DNA of 64,000 bases, taken from Nocardia albiluteola (GTDB lineage Bacteria; Actinomycetota; Actinomycetes; Mycobacteriales; Mycobacteriaceae). Shown piece by piece: positions 1-8,558 of this stretch. The stretch is taken from NCBI RefSeq assembly GCF_018860155.1, contig NZ_JAHKNI010000006.1, forward strand, positions 124,001 through 188,000, given 5' to 3'. A program made the translations under genes and the position numbers. Position 1 is the first letter of the stretch. Each line of letters begins with the position of its first letter. The notes under the pieces were generated by a model. The model searched no databases. It was given only the letters and a program-made list of their open reading frames with translations, and was not told the DNA's origin.

Positions 1-168
1 GGTGTCGCGCACGCGCTTCTCACCGAATTCGGCCAGCAGGCCGGCGGTGATCTTGTAGGAGCCCTCGAAGACGCCGATCTCCTCGCCGATCAGGAAGACG
101 TCGTCGTCGCGTCGCATCTCCTGACGCAGGGTTTCGCGAAGGGCCTCGCGATAGCTAATGACAGGCAC
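1..168 (-). CDS. Alpha-ketoacid (pyruvate/acetoin-type) dehydrogenase E1 component, beta subunit, N-terminal part
   Basis: Only the first 56 codons are inside the window; the gene runs off the left edge. It starts with GTG, five bases after a GAGGT ribosome site, and begins VPVISYREALRETL, followed by DDVFLIGEEIGVFEGSYK, typical of the transketolase-like beta subunit of thiamine-dependent E1 enzymes. It pairs with the E1 alpha subunit to decarboxylate a 2-oxoacid. It is the third gene of a minus-strand operon after lipoamide dehydrogenase and E1 alpha; an E2 acyltransferase gene would be expected beyond the edge. Substrate (pyruvate, acetoin or branched-chain oxoacid) cannot be decided from this fragment. 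Confidence 0.85.
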   Translation of the reverse strand, partial: MPVISYREALRETLRQEMRRDDDVFLIGEEIGVFEGSYKITAGLLAEFGEKRVRDT

Positions 169-231
169 GGTTTACCTCAGACACGGGAATGGTGGGCCGA
201 CCGAGTAGCGGAGTCGGCGGGGTGGGTGGCT

Positions 232-1353
232 TCAGCGGAACAGCGGGTCGGCGGGCAGGCGGCGCTGCTCTCCGGGCACCGGGGTCGCGTACGTGTAGTC
301 GAACAGGCTCGACGGATCCGGATGCGGGCTGGAGTCCGCGAATTCGACCGCGGCGGCGACACTCTCGCGCACCTCGGCCTCGACCGCCTCGGCCGACTCC
401 TCGGTGAGGACGCCCGCCTCCAGCAATCGGCTGTGCCACAGCGCGATCGGGTCGTGCTCGCGGGCGGTCTCCACCGCCTCGGTGGTGCGGTACTTGGCCG
501 GGTCGACCACCGAGTGGCCCTTGAGCCGGTAGCTGACCGCCTCGAGCAGCGCCGGTTTGCCCTCGCGCCGCGCCCCCTCGATGAGCTCGCTCGCGACGTC
601 GCGCACGGCCAGCACATCGGTGCCGTCCACGCGCTCGCCACGCATGCGGTAGGAGGCCGCGCGCTTGTACAGATCCGGTTCGGCCGAGGACTTCTCGACC
701 GTGGTGCCCATGCCGGTCTGGTTGTTGATCACCAGGAACACCACCGGCAGATTCCACAGCGCGGCGATGTTCAGCGACTCGTGGAACGCGCCGATATTCG
801 TTGTGCCCTCACCCATCTGGCACACCACGACGTCGTCGTCGCCGCGGTAGTCGATCGCGAGGGCCGCGCCGATCGCGAGCGGAACCTGGCCGCCCACAAT
901 GGCATAGCCGCCCAGCAGCCGGGTGGCGGTGTCGTACATGTGCATCGAACCGCCCCAGCCCTTGGAGGTGCCGGTGGAGCGGCCGTACAGCTCGGCCATG
1001 ACGCGGCCCGGCTCGATGCCCTTGGCCAGCGCGTAACCGTGCTCGCGGTAGTTGGTGAACAGGTAGTCGGTCGGGCGCATGGCCGCGCCCATGCCGACGA
1101 CGGTGGCCTCCTCGCCGAGATTGAGGTGGCAGTAGCCGCCGATCTTGGCCTGCTGGTACGCCTGCGCGGTGCGCTCCTCGAAGCGGCGCACGAACAGCAT
1201 GTCGCGGTACAGCTCGCGCAGGCGGTCGGGGCTCTCGCCGCCGAAGGGGGGCTCGGCGAGGTCGGTTCCGGTGGTGGACTTGGTATTCGCGTTCGGCGCG
1301 GCGGGGCGGGTGGCCTTGCGCGCGGCCTTGCGGGGTGCGGTGGTGGTGGTCAC
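232..1353 (-). CDS. Thiamine pyrophosphate-dependent dehydrogenase E1 component, alpha subunit
   Basis: A 373-residue E1 alpha protein. The thiamine-binding motif appears as GEG at residues 181-183 and NN at 210-211 (the usual form is GDG...NN). The stretches around HLNLGEEATVVGMG and SKGWGGSMHMYD match the pyruvate/acetoin dehydrogenase alpha family. The first 40 residues are a poorly conserved basic, Ala/Thr-rich extension. The GTG start follows GAGGAG by four bases and lies eight bases after the stop of the lipoamide dehydrogenase gene, so the genes are co-transcribed. A longer apparent reading frame that runs on upstream is an out-of-frame read of that gene and was not used. Confidence 0.9.
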   Translation of the reverse strand: MTTTTAPRKAARKATRPAAPNANTKSTTGTDLAEPPFGGESPDRLRELYRDMLFVRRFEERTAQAYQQAKIGGYCHLNLGEEATVVGMGAAMRPTDYLFTNYREHGYALAKGIEPGRVMAELYGRSTGTSKGWGGSMHMYDTATRLLGGYAIVGGQVPLAIGAALAIDYRGDDDVVVCQMGEGTTNIGAFHESLNIAALWNLPVVFLVINNQTGMGTTVEKSSAEPDLYKRAASYRMRGERVDGTDVLAVRDVASELIEGARREGKPALLEAVSYRLKGHSVVDPAKYRTTEAVETAREHDPIALWHSRLLEAGVLTEESAEAVEAEVRESVAAAVEFADSSPHPDPSSLFDYTYATPVPGEQRRLPADPLFR

Positions 1354-1361
1354 GATGCTCC

Positions 1362-2819
1362 TCAACGCTTGCGGGGCGGCGCGATGTGGACCGGCAGCCC
1401 GAGCCCGGCCAGGGCCGTCTCCATGCCGATCTCGCCGAGGGTGGGGTGGGCGTGGATGGTGTCGGCGAGCTCCTCGAGGGTGGCCTCGAGCGAGATCGCC
1501 AGGGCCCCTTCGGCAATCAGGTCGCTGGCCGACGGGCCGATGATGTGCACGCCGAGCACCTCCTGATGCTGCTGCCCGGCAACGATCTTTACGAATCCCT
1601 CGGTCTCCCCGAAGGTCTTGGCCCGGCCCAGCGCCGCGAACGGGAATTTCGCGGTGACGACCTCGTGCCCGGCCGCGCGGGCGGCCTCCTCGGTCAGGCC
1701 CACGCTGGCGATCTCGGGGTGGGTGAAGGTGGCGGCGGGGATCACCGCGTAGTCGATGCGCGCGTCGTGCCCGGCGATGGCGTCGGCGGCGGTCAGGCCC
1801 TGATGGGAGGCGACGTGCGCCAGCAGTGCCTTGCCGGTGACGTCGCCGATGGCGTAGATGTGCTCGACACCGGTGCGCAACTGCTCGTCGACGGGAATGA
1901 AACCCCGTGCGTCGGTGGCGATTCCGGCGGTATCCAGGCCCAGCTCGGCGGTGTTGGGGCGGCGGCCGACGCCGACCAGCACGACGTCCGCGTCGATCTC
2001 GCGCGCCTGCGGGCCGCCGACGGTGACGCGCAGGCCGTCGGTGGCCTGCGCGATGCCGCTGACCGTGGAGCCGGTGAGCACGGTGATGCCGCGCTTGCCG
2101 AACGAGCGGCCCAGCGCGGTACCGATCTCCTTGTCCTCCAACGGAACCAGGCGATCCTGCATCTCGACGACGGTGACCTCGCTGCCGAAGGTGTGGAACA
2201 GGCTGGCCCATTCCGCGCCCACGGCGCTGCCGCCGATGACGACCAGGCGCCGGGGCACCTCGGTCAGCCCGAACGCGCCGTCGGAGGTGATCACGCCCGG
2301 CAGGTCCGCGCCCGGCAGGGGCAGCTGGGCGGGCACCGAACCAGTCGCGACGATCACGTCGGCGGCGGTGATCTCGCGGATCGCGGTCGCGGTCGGGGCG
2401 GCGGCGTAGCGCGGGCCGCCCTCGAAGATCGGCGAGGTTCCAGCCTCGAACACCTGCACGGTTGTCGGTCCGGTGAAGCGTGCGTGGCCCTCGATCACCG
2501 TGACGCCGTTGGCCTTCAGCAGGCCCGCGACACCGTCGGTGAGCTCCTTGACGATGCCGTCCTTGCGCTGGCGCACGGCGGCGAAATCGAAGCGGACGTT
2601 GTCGGCGTACACGCCGAAATCCGCTGCGCTGGAAAGGGTCTGGAAGACCTCGGCGGATCGCAGCATGGCCTTGGTGGGTATGCAGCCCCAGTTCAGGCAC
2701 ACCCCGCCCGGCCGCTCCTTCTCCACCAGCCCCACCGACAGCCCGCGCTGGGCCGCGCGGATGGCGGCAACATAGCCGCCGGGACCGCCGCCGATCACCA
2801 AAAGATCGAATTCCGGCAC
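1362..2819 (-). CDS. lpdA: Dihydrolipoyl dehydrogenase (E3)
   Basis: A 485-residue FAD/NAD disulfide oxidoreductase that reoxidises dihydrolipoamide in 2-oxoacid dehydrogenase complexes. It has the N-terminal FAD fingerprint GGGPGG (residues 10-15), the redox disulfide CLNWGC near residues 41-46, an NAD-binding Rossmann fold with VVIGGSAVGAEWAS, and the C-terminal HAHPTLGE motif carrying the catalytic His-Glu pair. It is the first gene of the E3-E1 alpha-E1 beta operon. The GTG start lies nine bases after GAGGAG. Two adjacent palindromes about 125-160 bases upstream may regulate the operon. The symbol follows family naming; the genome may hold other E3 copies. Confidence 0.93.
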   Translation of the reverse strand: MPEFDLLVIGGGPGGYVAAIRAAQRGLSVGLVEKERPGGVCLNWGCIPTKAMLRSAEVFQTLSSAADFGVYADNVRFDFAAVRQRKDGIVKELTDGVAGLLKANGVTVIEGHARFTGPTTVQVFEAGTSPIFEGGPRYAAAPTATAIREITAADVIVATGSVPAQLPLPGADLPGVITSDGAFGLTEVPRRLVVIGGSAVGAEWASLFHTFGSEVTVVEMQDRLVPLEDKEIGTALGRSFGKRGITVLTGSTVSGIAQATDGLRVTVGGPQAREIDADVVLVGVGRRPNTAELGLDTAGIATDARGFIPVDEQLRTGVEHIYAIGDVTGKALLAHVASHQGLTAADAIAGHDARIDYAVIPAATFTHPEIASVGLTEEAARAAGHEVVTAKFPFAALGRAKTFGETEGFVKIVAGQQHQEVLGVHIIGPSASDLIAEGALAISLEATLEELADTIHAHPTLGEIGMETALAGLGLPVHIAPPRKR

Positions 2820-2942
2820 TCGTGGTGCTCCTCGTCTCGAACGAATACGACCCTGTACCGGTTGTGGTGTGGGTCATCCTGACCGAGTGTCGTCGCTACC
2901 GAGTGCACAAACAATGACTCACAAGCCTAGGAATCGTATCCG

Positions 2943-2967
2943 CTAATTGGGCGCAGCGCCCAATTAG
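2943..2967. promoter_or_regulatory. 25-bp perfect palindrome upstream of the dehydrogenase operon
   Basis: The arms CTAATTGGGCGC (2943-2954) and GCGCCCAATTAG (2956-2967) are perfect inverted repeats around a single A. The site lies between the end of the PucR-type gene and the lpdA start. It is either an operator for the operon or the terminator hairpin of the upstream gene; the one-base centre argues for a protein-binding site. Confidence 0.6.
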
Positions 2968-2980
2968 TACTCGTGAGTAC
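2967..2980. promoter_or_regulatory. Second palindrome abutting the first
   Basis: GTACTC-GT-GAGTAC is a 14-bp inverted repeat sharing its first base with the preceding 25-bp palindrome. The tight packing suggests two operator sites or a composite site. Confidence 0.45.
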
Positions 2981-3096
2981 GGTCGCGATGAGACCACCGG
3001 GTTGTCCGGCTTCCGGGCTCGGGCCACCCGTTATGCCGATATATGTCAACCGTTGTTCAGGCGTGGCGGGAGTTGGTGTGCGGGAGGTTGCGGCGC

Positions 3097-4308
3097 TCAG
3101 GTCGCGGCGTCGTCGAGGCCCAGCGCGGTGAGCGCGAGGGACAGTTCGAGCTGGGTGCGCGGGCCGTCGAGCGAGCGGTCGAGCAGGGTGGAGATGCGGG
3201 CGAGTCGGTTGATCACGGTGTTGCGGTGGCAGTGCAGGCGCGGTGCGGCGTTGGCGGCCGAGCAGTTCTGCGCCAGCCACACCGAGAGGGTGCGCAGCAG
3301 CACCTCGCGTTCGCGGCCCGGGAGGTCGAGTATGGGGCCGAGCGTGTGAGTGAGTAGCAGATCGGTGAGGTCGGGGGAGCGGACCAGCAGGGCCTCGGGA
3401 TAGCGCTCGTCCAGCGATACCAGGCCGGTCGCCTCGGCGGGCATGGTCTGCAACGCGATCAGGGCCAGAGCGTGCGCCGAATCCACTTGAGCCAGACCGG
3501 GAACCGTCGGGGACGCTCCGGCGCGTCCCCGCACCTGTGGCCGAACCTGTTGCAGCACAGCCGCGGCCGTGCGACTCTCGAGCGAGACCAGCCCGATGGT
3601 GGTGTCCACCCGGTCGTGCCAGACCGAGCGAATTCCCGAGGCCGCCAACGCCGTTTCCGACCCCGCGTGCAGGGGCCTGCCCCCGCCGCGGGCCGCGACC
3701 ACCAGATACGCGCCCTGCGCGGGCAGATTCAGTTCGCGCGCCGCGCGCGCGGCGAAGGCGGCGTCGTGGGCCCGCCCGGCCAGCAGATCCTCGATCAGCG
3801 CGTGGCGGCGCCGTTCGTCTCGGCGCACCTGTTCGAGTTCGGTGTTGCGGTAGGAGGTGACCAGCGCCGAGGACAGCCCGTCGATCACCGTCCACATCGC
3901 GGTCCCGGCCTCGCGGATCTCCTGCGGCCCAACGCCGTTGGCCGGATCGCCGAGCTCGGCCTGGTCCAGCAGCGCCTCCCAGACGATGCCGCCGCCGAGC
4001 CGGAAGGTGCGCAGCATCGCCTCCATGGGCACCCCTTGCTCGGCGCGATGCTTGCCGATCGCGGCGGCCACGTCGTCGTGCTCCGGATCGCTGGTGTCCC
4101 CACCGAGCAGATCCAGGATCCGCGTCAGATACCGGCGGCACCCGTCGCGCAGATCCGCGCGCGGCACCGAGGTGTAGTCGGTCCACTCCGGGTTGTCGGT
4201 GAAGATCGCCGCCATCAGCCGCCGGGTCATCGCCGTGACGTCGGCCCGGCACGCCCGCGCCAGGCGCCGGGTGCCCGGGGTCGAAAGCGCAGGTTGAGGC
4301 GATGCCAT
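3097..4308 (-). CDS. PucR-family C-terminal HTH transcriptional regulator
   Basis: About 403 residues. The C-terminus holds the PucR/CdaR-type helix-turn-helix (LHCHRNTVINRLARIS near residues 355-370), preceded by a region resembling the GGDEF-like domain of that family; the N-terminal 150 residues are helical and resemble the sensory part of CdaR-like regulators. I chose the ATG at 4308; a TTG three codons upstream would add MGV. It follows the broken alcohol dehydrogenase gene by 46 bases in the same direction and may be read from the same transcript. The ligand is unknown. Confidence 0.82.
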   Translation of the reverse strand: MASPQPALSTPGTRRLARACRADVTAMTRRLMAAIFTDNPEWTDYTSVPRADLRDGCRRYLTRILDLLGGDTSDPEHDDVAAAIGKHRAEQGVPMEAMLRTFRLGGGIVWEALLDQAELGDPANGVGPQEIREAGTAMWTVIDGLSSALVTSYRNTELEQVRRDERRRHALIEDLLAGRAHDAAFAARAARELNLPAQGAYLVVAARGGGRPLHAGSETALAASGIRSVWHDRVDTTIGLVSLESRTAAAVLQQVRPQVRGRAGASPTVPGLAQVDSAHALALIALQTMPAEATGLVSLDERYPEALLVRSPDLTDLLLTHTLGPILDLPGREREVLLRTLSVWLAQNCSAANAAPRLHCHRNTVINRLARISTLLDRSLDGPRTQLELSLALTALGLDDAAT

Positions 4309-4354
4309 AACGCCCAACCCTACCGCTCGGCACCCGGACGGCCCGGGCGCGGTG

Positions 4355-5325
4355 TCAGCCGCCGGGGCGCACGAGGATCTTCACGTGCTCGCGCGGGTCG
4401 CGCAGCGCGGTGAACGCGTCCGCGACGCCGTCCAGGCCGACGCGGCCGGTGATGATCGCCTCGGCGTCGATCTCACCGCTCGCCAGGCGCGCCAGGGTGA
4501 TGTCGTAGGGCTCGGAGTATGGACCGTGCCCGAAATTGACTGCGATGCGGCGGAATTGGGCGGTCACCGGGATGGTGGTTTCGTCGGAGAATCCGGCGGC
4601 CAGTACCCGCCGCCGACCACGCCGTCACCGCCGGCGAGCTCGTTCCACGCCTGGATCGGGTCGCGCTCGCCGGGATCGACGACGATGTCCGCGCCCATCC
4701 GCAGGGCCAGCTCCCGGCGCTTGGGCGAGGGCTCCGAGGCGATCACCCGCCGGGCCCCGTGCGCCTTGGCCGCGACGATCGCGCCGTGACCGATGGTGCC
4801 GCAACCGATCACGAGCGCCGAGTCCGCGGCCGTGAGCCCGGACTGCTGCACGTGCATCTCCCCGACGTGCAGGGGTTCGGCGAGCGTGGCGTGCTCCAAG
4901 GACAACGAATCCGGGACCTTGCGTACCCAGTAGCCGTCGACCACGATCTGTTCGCCGAACGCGCCGTGATACTCGTTGGAGTATCCGATGATCGTGGGAA
5001 TGCCACTGCCGGTGTCGGTGGCCAGGCCGATTCCGGCGACCCGATCGCCGATCGCGAAATCCGTGACACCGGGCCCGATTTCGGCGATCGTGCCCGCGTA
5101 TTCGTGCCCCAGGACGACCGGCCTGGCGTTGTCGAAGGTGGCGAGCGGGTAGCCCGCGGCGGCGGCGACATCGACGAACCGGTGTGGATCCTTCGACATG
5201 GACAGGTCGCTGCCACAGATTCCGCAGGCGGCCACGGTGATCCGGAGCTGGCCCGGTCCCGGCGCGGGCGGGGCGGGCACGTCGGCGACGGTGAAGGCCC
5301 CGTCGAGATACTGCACTGCGCGCAT
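4355..5325 (-). pseudogene. Zinc-dependent alcohol dehydrogenase, broken by internal deletion and frameshift
   Basis: The N-terminal 230 residues form a normal MDR dehydrogenase: MRAVQYLDG start, CGICGSD zinc-site motif, GHEYAGT, and the Rossmann segment VIGCGTIGHGAI. After LAGGDGVVGGG near base 4600 the frame ends quickly. The family C-terminus (GRVLAAGF, ITGRVGLDGVADAF, EHVKILVRPGG) continues in another frame to 4355. The total length, 971 bases, is not a multiple of three and is roughly 20-25 codons short of a typical family member. The missing part is the segment that usually reads like FECVGAPG. A lesion of about 60-75 bases fits. It starts two bases after the stop of the upstream monooxygenase-like gene. 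An assembly error is the alternative. Confidence 0.8.
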
Positions 5326-5327
5326 GC

Positions 5328-6512
5328 TCAGGCTCCCGTCGCGGCGCTCGCGCCGTAATAGTCGGTGTGCGCCTTGGTGATCGCGGTGATCAGCCCGCCC
5401 ACCAGCTGGTCCCGATGGTCCTCGGCGTACTGCAGGCTCTCCACGCGCCCGCGGTTGCGCTGGTTGAAGTGCGGGACCACCTCGGAGGCGAACAGCTCGA
5501 AGCTGCGTTTGGTGTCCTGCCAGCCGGCCATGTCCACGTGCAGGATCAGCAGGGTGCCGAAGCCGCCGGTCTTGTCGATCAGCTGCTGGATCCGGGCGAT
5601 GGCCTCGTCGGGCGTGCCGATGACCGCCTGGCCGAACTCGCCGAGCGAGTCGTCGCGCCACTGCCCGATGATGCCCGCGGGCGTGTGCGCCCAGTCCGGA
5701 TCCCGCCCGGTCTGGCGATTGACGTAGGCGGCCATGGACCCGATCCGCCGCGATACCGCGCGCTCGGCCTCGGCCCGGGTCTCGGCCAGGAACATCGGCG
5801 TGACCAGCCGCCACGTCGAGCGGTCCGAGGTGTGTCCGTGCTCGGCGCAGACCTTTTCATAGACGTCCCAATTGCGGTCCAGCACATCGAATCCCGCGGG
5901 TGAGCTCGCGGCCAGCGACAGCAGCGACAGGCCGTGGGTGCCGGCCAGCACGGACCCGTTGGGCGAGATGGTGGAGGCGGCGGCGATCTCGATTCCGGCC
6001 GGATCGTAGGTGGGCAGCTGCGCGCGAGCCTCGCGCAGGGTGAACCAGTCCGTCTGCGCGTCGACCACCTCGCCGCGCAACAGCCGCAGGATCACCTCGA
6101 GCGCCTCGCCCTGGCGACGGCGCTGGTCGGAGGGGTCGATGCCCATCATGTGCGCGTCGAGCGGGATCTTGCCGGGGCCCGTGCCGAAGATGATCCGGCC
6201 GCGGGTCTGCAGATCGAGCTGCGCGATGCGGTCCGCGGTGACCAGCGGGTGGTGGTACGGCAGCGACACCACGCCGGTGCCGAAGCGGATGCGCGTGGTG
6301 CGCTCGGCTGCCGCGGCGATGAAAATATCGGGGGCGGGCACGATTTCGGCCCCGGTGGAGTGGTGTTCACCCATCCACGCCTCGTCGAAGCCGAGGTGGT
6401 CCAAATGCTCCATCAGATCGATGTCGCGCCGCAGCTGCAGGGCCGGGTCCGCGTCCAGGGGGTGATAGGGCGCCAGGAATGCGCCGAATCGGAGTGAGGC
6501 GGGGTTCCACAT
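5328..6512 (-). CDS. LLM-class flavin-dependent oxidoreductase (limonene monooxygenase-like)
   Basis: A 394-residue bacterial-luciferase-like TIM-barrel protein. It opens FGAFLAPYHPLDADP and contains WMGEHHSTG, IRFGTGVVSLPYHHPL and GRIIFGTGPGKIP, the flavin-site pattern of LimB-type monooxygenases and related flavin-dependent alkane or terpene oxidases. It would act in the cytosol with reduced FMN supplied by a separate reductase. It begins a short minus-strand operon with the alcohol dehydrogenase, now broken. The divergent TetR gene and an operator about 65-80 bases upstream of the start probably control it. The substrate is unknown. Confidence 0.85.
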   Translation of the reverse strand: MWNPASLRFGAFLAPYHPLDADPALQLRRDIDLMEHLDHLGFDEAWMGEHHSTGAEIVPAPDIFIAAAAERTTRIRFGTGVVSLPYHHPLVTADRIAQLDLQTRGRIIFGTGPGKIPLDAHMMGIDPSDQRRRQGEALEVILRLLRGEVVDAQTDWFTLREARAQLPTYDPAGIEIAAASTISPNGSVLAGTHGLSLLSLAASSPAGFDVLDRNWDVYEKVCAEHGHTSDRSTWRLVTPMFLAETRAEAERAVSRRIGSMAAYVNRQTGRDPDWAHTPAGIIGQWRDDSLGEFGQAVIGTPDEAIARIQQLIDKTGGFGTLLILHVDMAGWQDTKRSFELFASEVVPHFNQRNRGRVESLQYAEDHRDQLVGGLITAITKAHTDYYGASAATGA

Positions 6513-6574
6513 GAGGTGTCTCCTCGTCGAGCTGTGCTGTGAGCTGACTCACTGCCTTCCTGTCATTGCTATCA

Positions 6575-6590
6575 TGGATCGACTGATCCA
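6575..6590. promoter_or_regulatory. Operator copy 1 for the divergent TetR regulator
   Basis: TGGATC-GACT-GATCCA is a perfect 6+4+6 inverted repeat on the monooxygenase side of the divergent intergenic region. A near-identical copy lies about 100 bases away by the TetR start. Confidence 0.7.
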
Positions 6591-6683
6591 GAAGCTGGAG
6601 TCCCGTTCATCGGGAATCTGATCGGATCCAGCATGTAGACAGTGATATTCGAGGTAGTTAGCAGCTCTGTTCGGGCTGTAAAA

Positions 6684-6699
6684 TGGATCAACTGATCCT
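6684..6699. promoter_or_regulatory. Operator copy 2 for the divergent TetR regulator
   Basis: TGGATCAACTGATCCT repeats the core of the first site with one change in the spacer (G to A) and one at the outer end. It lies 18 bases before the TetR gene start, consistent with autoregulation. Confidence 0.7.
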
Positions 6700-6717
6700 T
6701 GTGGGGAGGCGAAACAG

Positions 6718-7353
6718 GTGATTGCACCGACAAACCGGCAGGGCGATGTGACCCGCGCCCGGCTGATCAAGACGGCCGAGCGCATGTTCGCCGAGCAGGG
6801 CTTGGACGCGGTCTCGGTGCGCGCGGTCAATGCTGCGGCCGGTCTCGGCGCGGCCTCGGTGAACTATCACTTCGGCACCAAGGCGGACCTGCTGGCCGCG
6901 GTCCTGCTCGACCTGGGAACCGCTGTGCGCGATGGGATTCGAGCTCGTACCGCGGTGCTGGCGGCGTGCCCCGGCCCGCCCACCGCGCAGGATCTGGTGG
7001 ATGCGGTCACCGAGCCCTACCGGGAGTTGCTGCGGCGCCATCGCACCCGGGGGATCCGCTGGGTCAAGATCGTCGCGCAGATGTCGACCCAGAACCATCC
7101 CGCCCTCGACGCGACCGAGCACGATCTGCGGTCCGAGCTGCTGGTTCAGGTGCGCCGCGCCTTCCCCGCCACGGATCCGCTGCGGCTGGAGCGGCGCTGG
7201 TCGGTGGCCCTTATGGTCTTTCTCCAGGGCCTGAGCCGGGCCGAGGAGTGGAATTCGCGCCGCGGCGCGGTTCCCTCGGCCGACGACCTCGCCGAATACC
7301 TCGACGATCAGGTCACATTCCTGGCCGGGGGACTCACCGCCCTGCTCGGCTGA
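6718..7353 (+). CDS. TetR-family transcriptional regulator
   Basis: 211 residues. The N-terminal DNA-binding domain shows ARLIKTAERMFAEQGLDAVS and the recognition helix region AASVNYHFGTKADLLAAV; the C-terminal ligand domain is helical with no recognised signature. The GTG start follows GGGGAGG by eight bases. It is divergent from the monooxygenase-like operon, with two copies of the same inverted repeat between them, so it most likely represses that operon and itself. The inducer is probably the monooxygenase substrate, by inference. Confidence 0.87.
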   Translation: MIAPTNRQGDVTRARLIKTAERMFAEQGLDAVSVRAVNAAAGLGAASVNYHFGTKADLLAAVLLDLGTAVRDGIRARTAVLAACPGPPTAQDLVDAVTEPYRELLRRHRTRGIRWVKIVAQMSTQNHPALDATEHDLRSELLVQVRRAFPATDPLRLERRWSVALMVFLQGLSRAEEWNSRRGAVPSADDLAEYLDDQVTFLAGGLTALLG

Positions 7354-7435
7354 GCGCTGCCGCGCGGGGCCCGGATGCGATGGGCCGCCCCGGCGCTACG
7401 GCCCCGGCCTGGCGGCACCGGCGCGGTGGTGGTGC

Positions 7436-8425
7436 TCACCCGTCGGCGAGGACCGCGTCGAAGCCGCAGTGGCGCACGAGGTCCGGATCTTCGAACACCG
7501 AAATGCCGGTGATCGCATCGTCCGTCGTGGTCAGTACCGCGATGCCGAATGCCACGTATGCCCCGTCGGCATCGCGGTGGTAGGCCGCCGCGGCGGGCTG
7601 ACTGTTGGCCGTCGTGGGCAGCATGCGCCAGTCACCGGGCGCGCCGACCGCCTGGGCGGCCAGGAATGCGCCGCAGGTTCGCTTGCCGGAGAACCAGGTT
7701 CGCGAGGGCGGCATCTCGATCACCGCGTCGCGATGCAGGATCTTCTCCAGCGCCGCGGCATCGGAGTTCTCGAACGCCGAGATGTACTCCGCCAGCAGCG
7801 CGTGCGCCTGCGAGGTCGTCGGACGGGCCGGTCCGCTCGCGGTCGTGGCGATCTCGCCCAGGTGCGCCCGGGCCCGCTGCAGCGTGCTCTTGACCGCGGC
7901 CGGGCTGGTATCCAGCAGTTCGGCTACCTCCGCGGCCGAAAAATTCAGCACCTCGCGCAGCAGCAGCACCGCGCGCTGACGGCCGGACAGATGCTGCAGC
8001 GCGCCGATGAGCGCGAGCCGCAGGCTGTCGCGGGTGGCGGCAAGCGTTGCCGGATCGTCGGATTCGGCGGTGATCAGTGAATCCGGTAGCGGGCCCAGCC
8101 AGTCGACGTCGCCGTCGGCGGCCGATGGTGCGGCATAAGGGTTTTCGCTGGCGGCGTCCAGCCCGGACGGGAGCACTCGCCGCCCGCGCCGGGTGAGCGC
8201 GGTCAGGCAGGCGTTGGTGGCTATCCGGTACAGCCAGGTCCGCATCGAGGACCGCTCCTCGAAATCGGCGTAGGAGCGCCAGGCCCGCAGGTAGGTCTCC
8301 TGGACCAGATCCTCGGCATCGTCGAGGGAGCCGAGCATGCGGTAACAGTGTGCCAGCAGCTCGCGCCGGTACGGCTGGGTCCGCCCGGTGAACTCGGCAT
8401 GCGGTGGGCGGTCCTGCGCCCGCAC
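7436..8425 (-). CDS. ECF sigma factor with C-terminal SnoaL-like domain (SigG-type)
   Basis: 329 residues. Region 2 is seen in LLAHCYRMLGSLDDAEDLVQ and TWLYRIATNACLTAL, region 4 in LSGRQRAVLLLREVLNFSAA and SPAAVKSTLQRARAHL. About 120 C-terminal residues form a SnoaL-like domain (LLAEYISAFENSDAAALEKI, then ITGISVFEDPDLV), as in the extended ECF groups that include mycobacterial SigG/SigJ relatives. These sigma factors usually lack a classical anti-sigma partner and may be controlled by their own C-terminal domain; none is seen adjacent. The GTG start follows AGAGAGG. The divergent neighbour is a PPOX/F420 protein. Confidence 0.88.
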   Translation of the reverse strand: MRAQDRPPHAEFTGRTQPYRRELLAHCYRMLGSLDDAEDLVQETYLRAWRSYADFEERSSMRTWLYRIATNACLTALTRRGRRVLPSGLDAASENPYAAPSAADGDVDWLGPLPDSLITAESDDPATLAATRDSLRLALIGALQHLSGRQRAVLLLREVLNFSAAEVAELLDTSPAAVKSTLQRARAHLGEIATTASGPARPTTSQAHALLAEYISAFENSDAAALEKILHRDAVIEMPPSRTWFSGKRTCGAFLAAQAVGAPGDWRMLPTTANSQPAAAAYHRDADGAYVAFGIAVLTTTDDAITGISVFEDPDLVRHCGFDAVLADG

Positions 8426-8558
8426 GATGATCCTCTCTGCCGGGGCGGTCCTCGGGGTCCGAACCGGGCACGAAATTGTTCGCCCCGAGCCGATTCCTTT
8501 CCGGGACCGGCGTGGTCTGCCTGTTCGTACCTACCCGACCGACCAAGGTGAGCACATC

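Noticed and set aside
232..2877. An 881-codon minus-strand frame that looks like a fusion ending in E1 alpha
   Set aside because: Its first half is an out-of-frame translation of lpdA, rich in Arg and Gly; E1 alpha has its own GTG with a good ribosome site.
2943..2967. Calling the 25-bp palindrome a definite intrinsic terminator
   Set aside because: The centre is one base and no T-tract follows on the minus strand; an RNA hairpin would need to open several pairs for a loop.
7354..7435. A terminator between the TetR and sigma factor genes
   Set aside because: GC-rich short complementary pieces exist, but no clean stem could be drawn.
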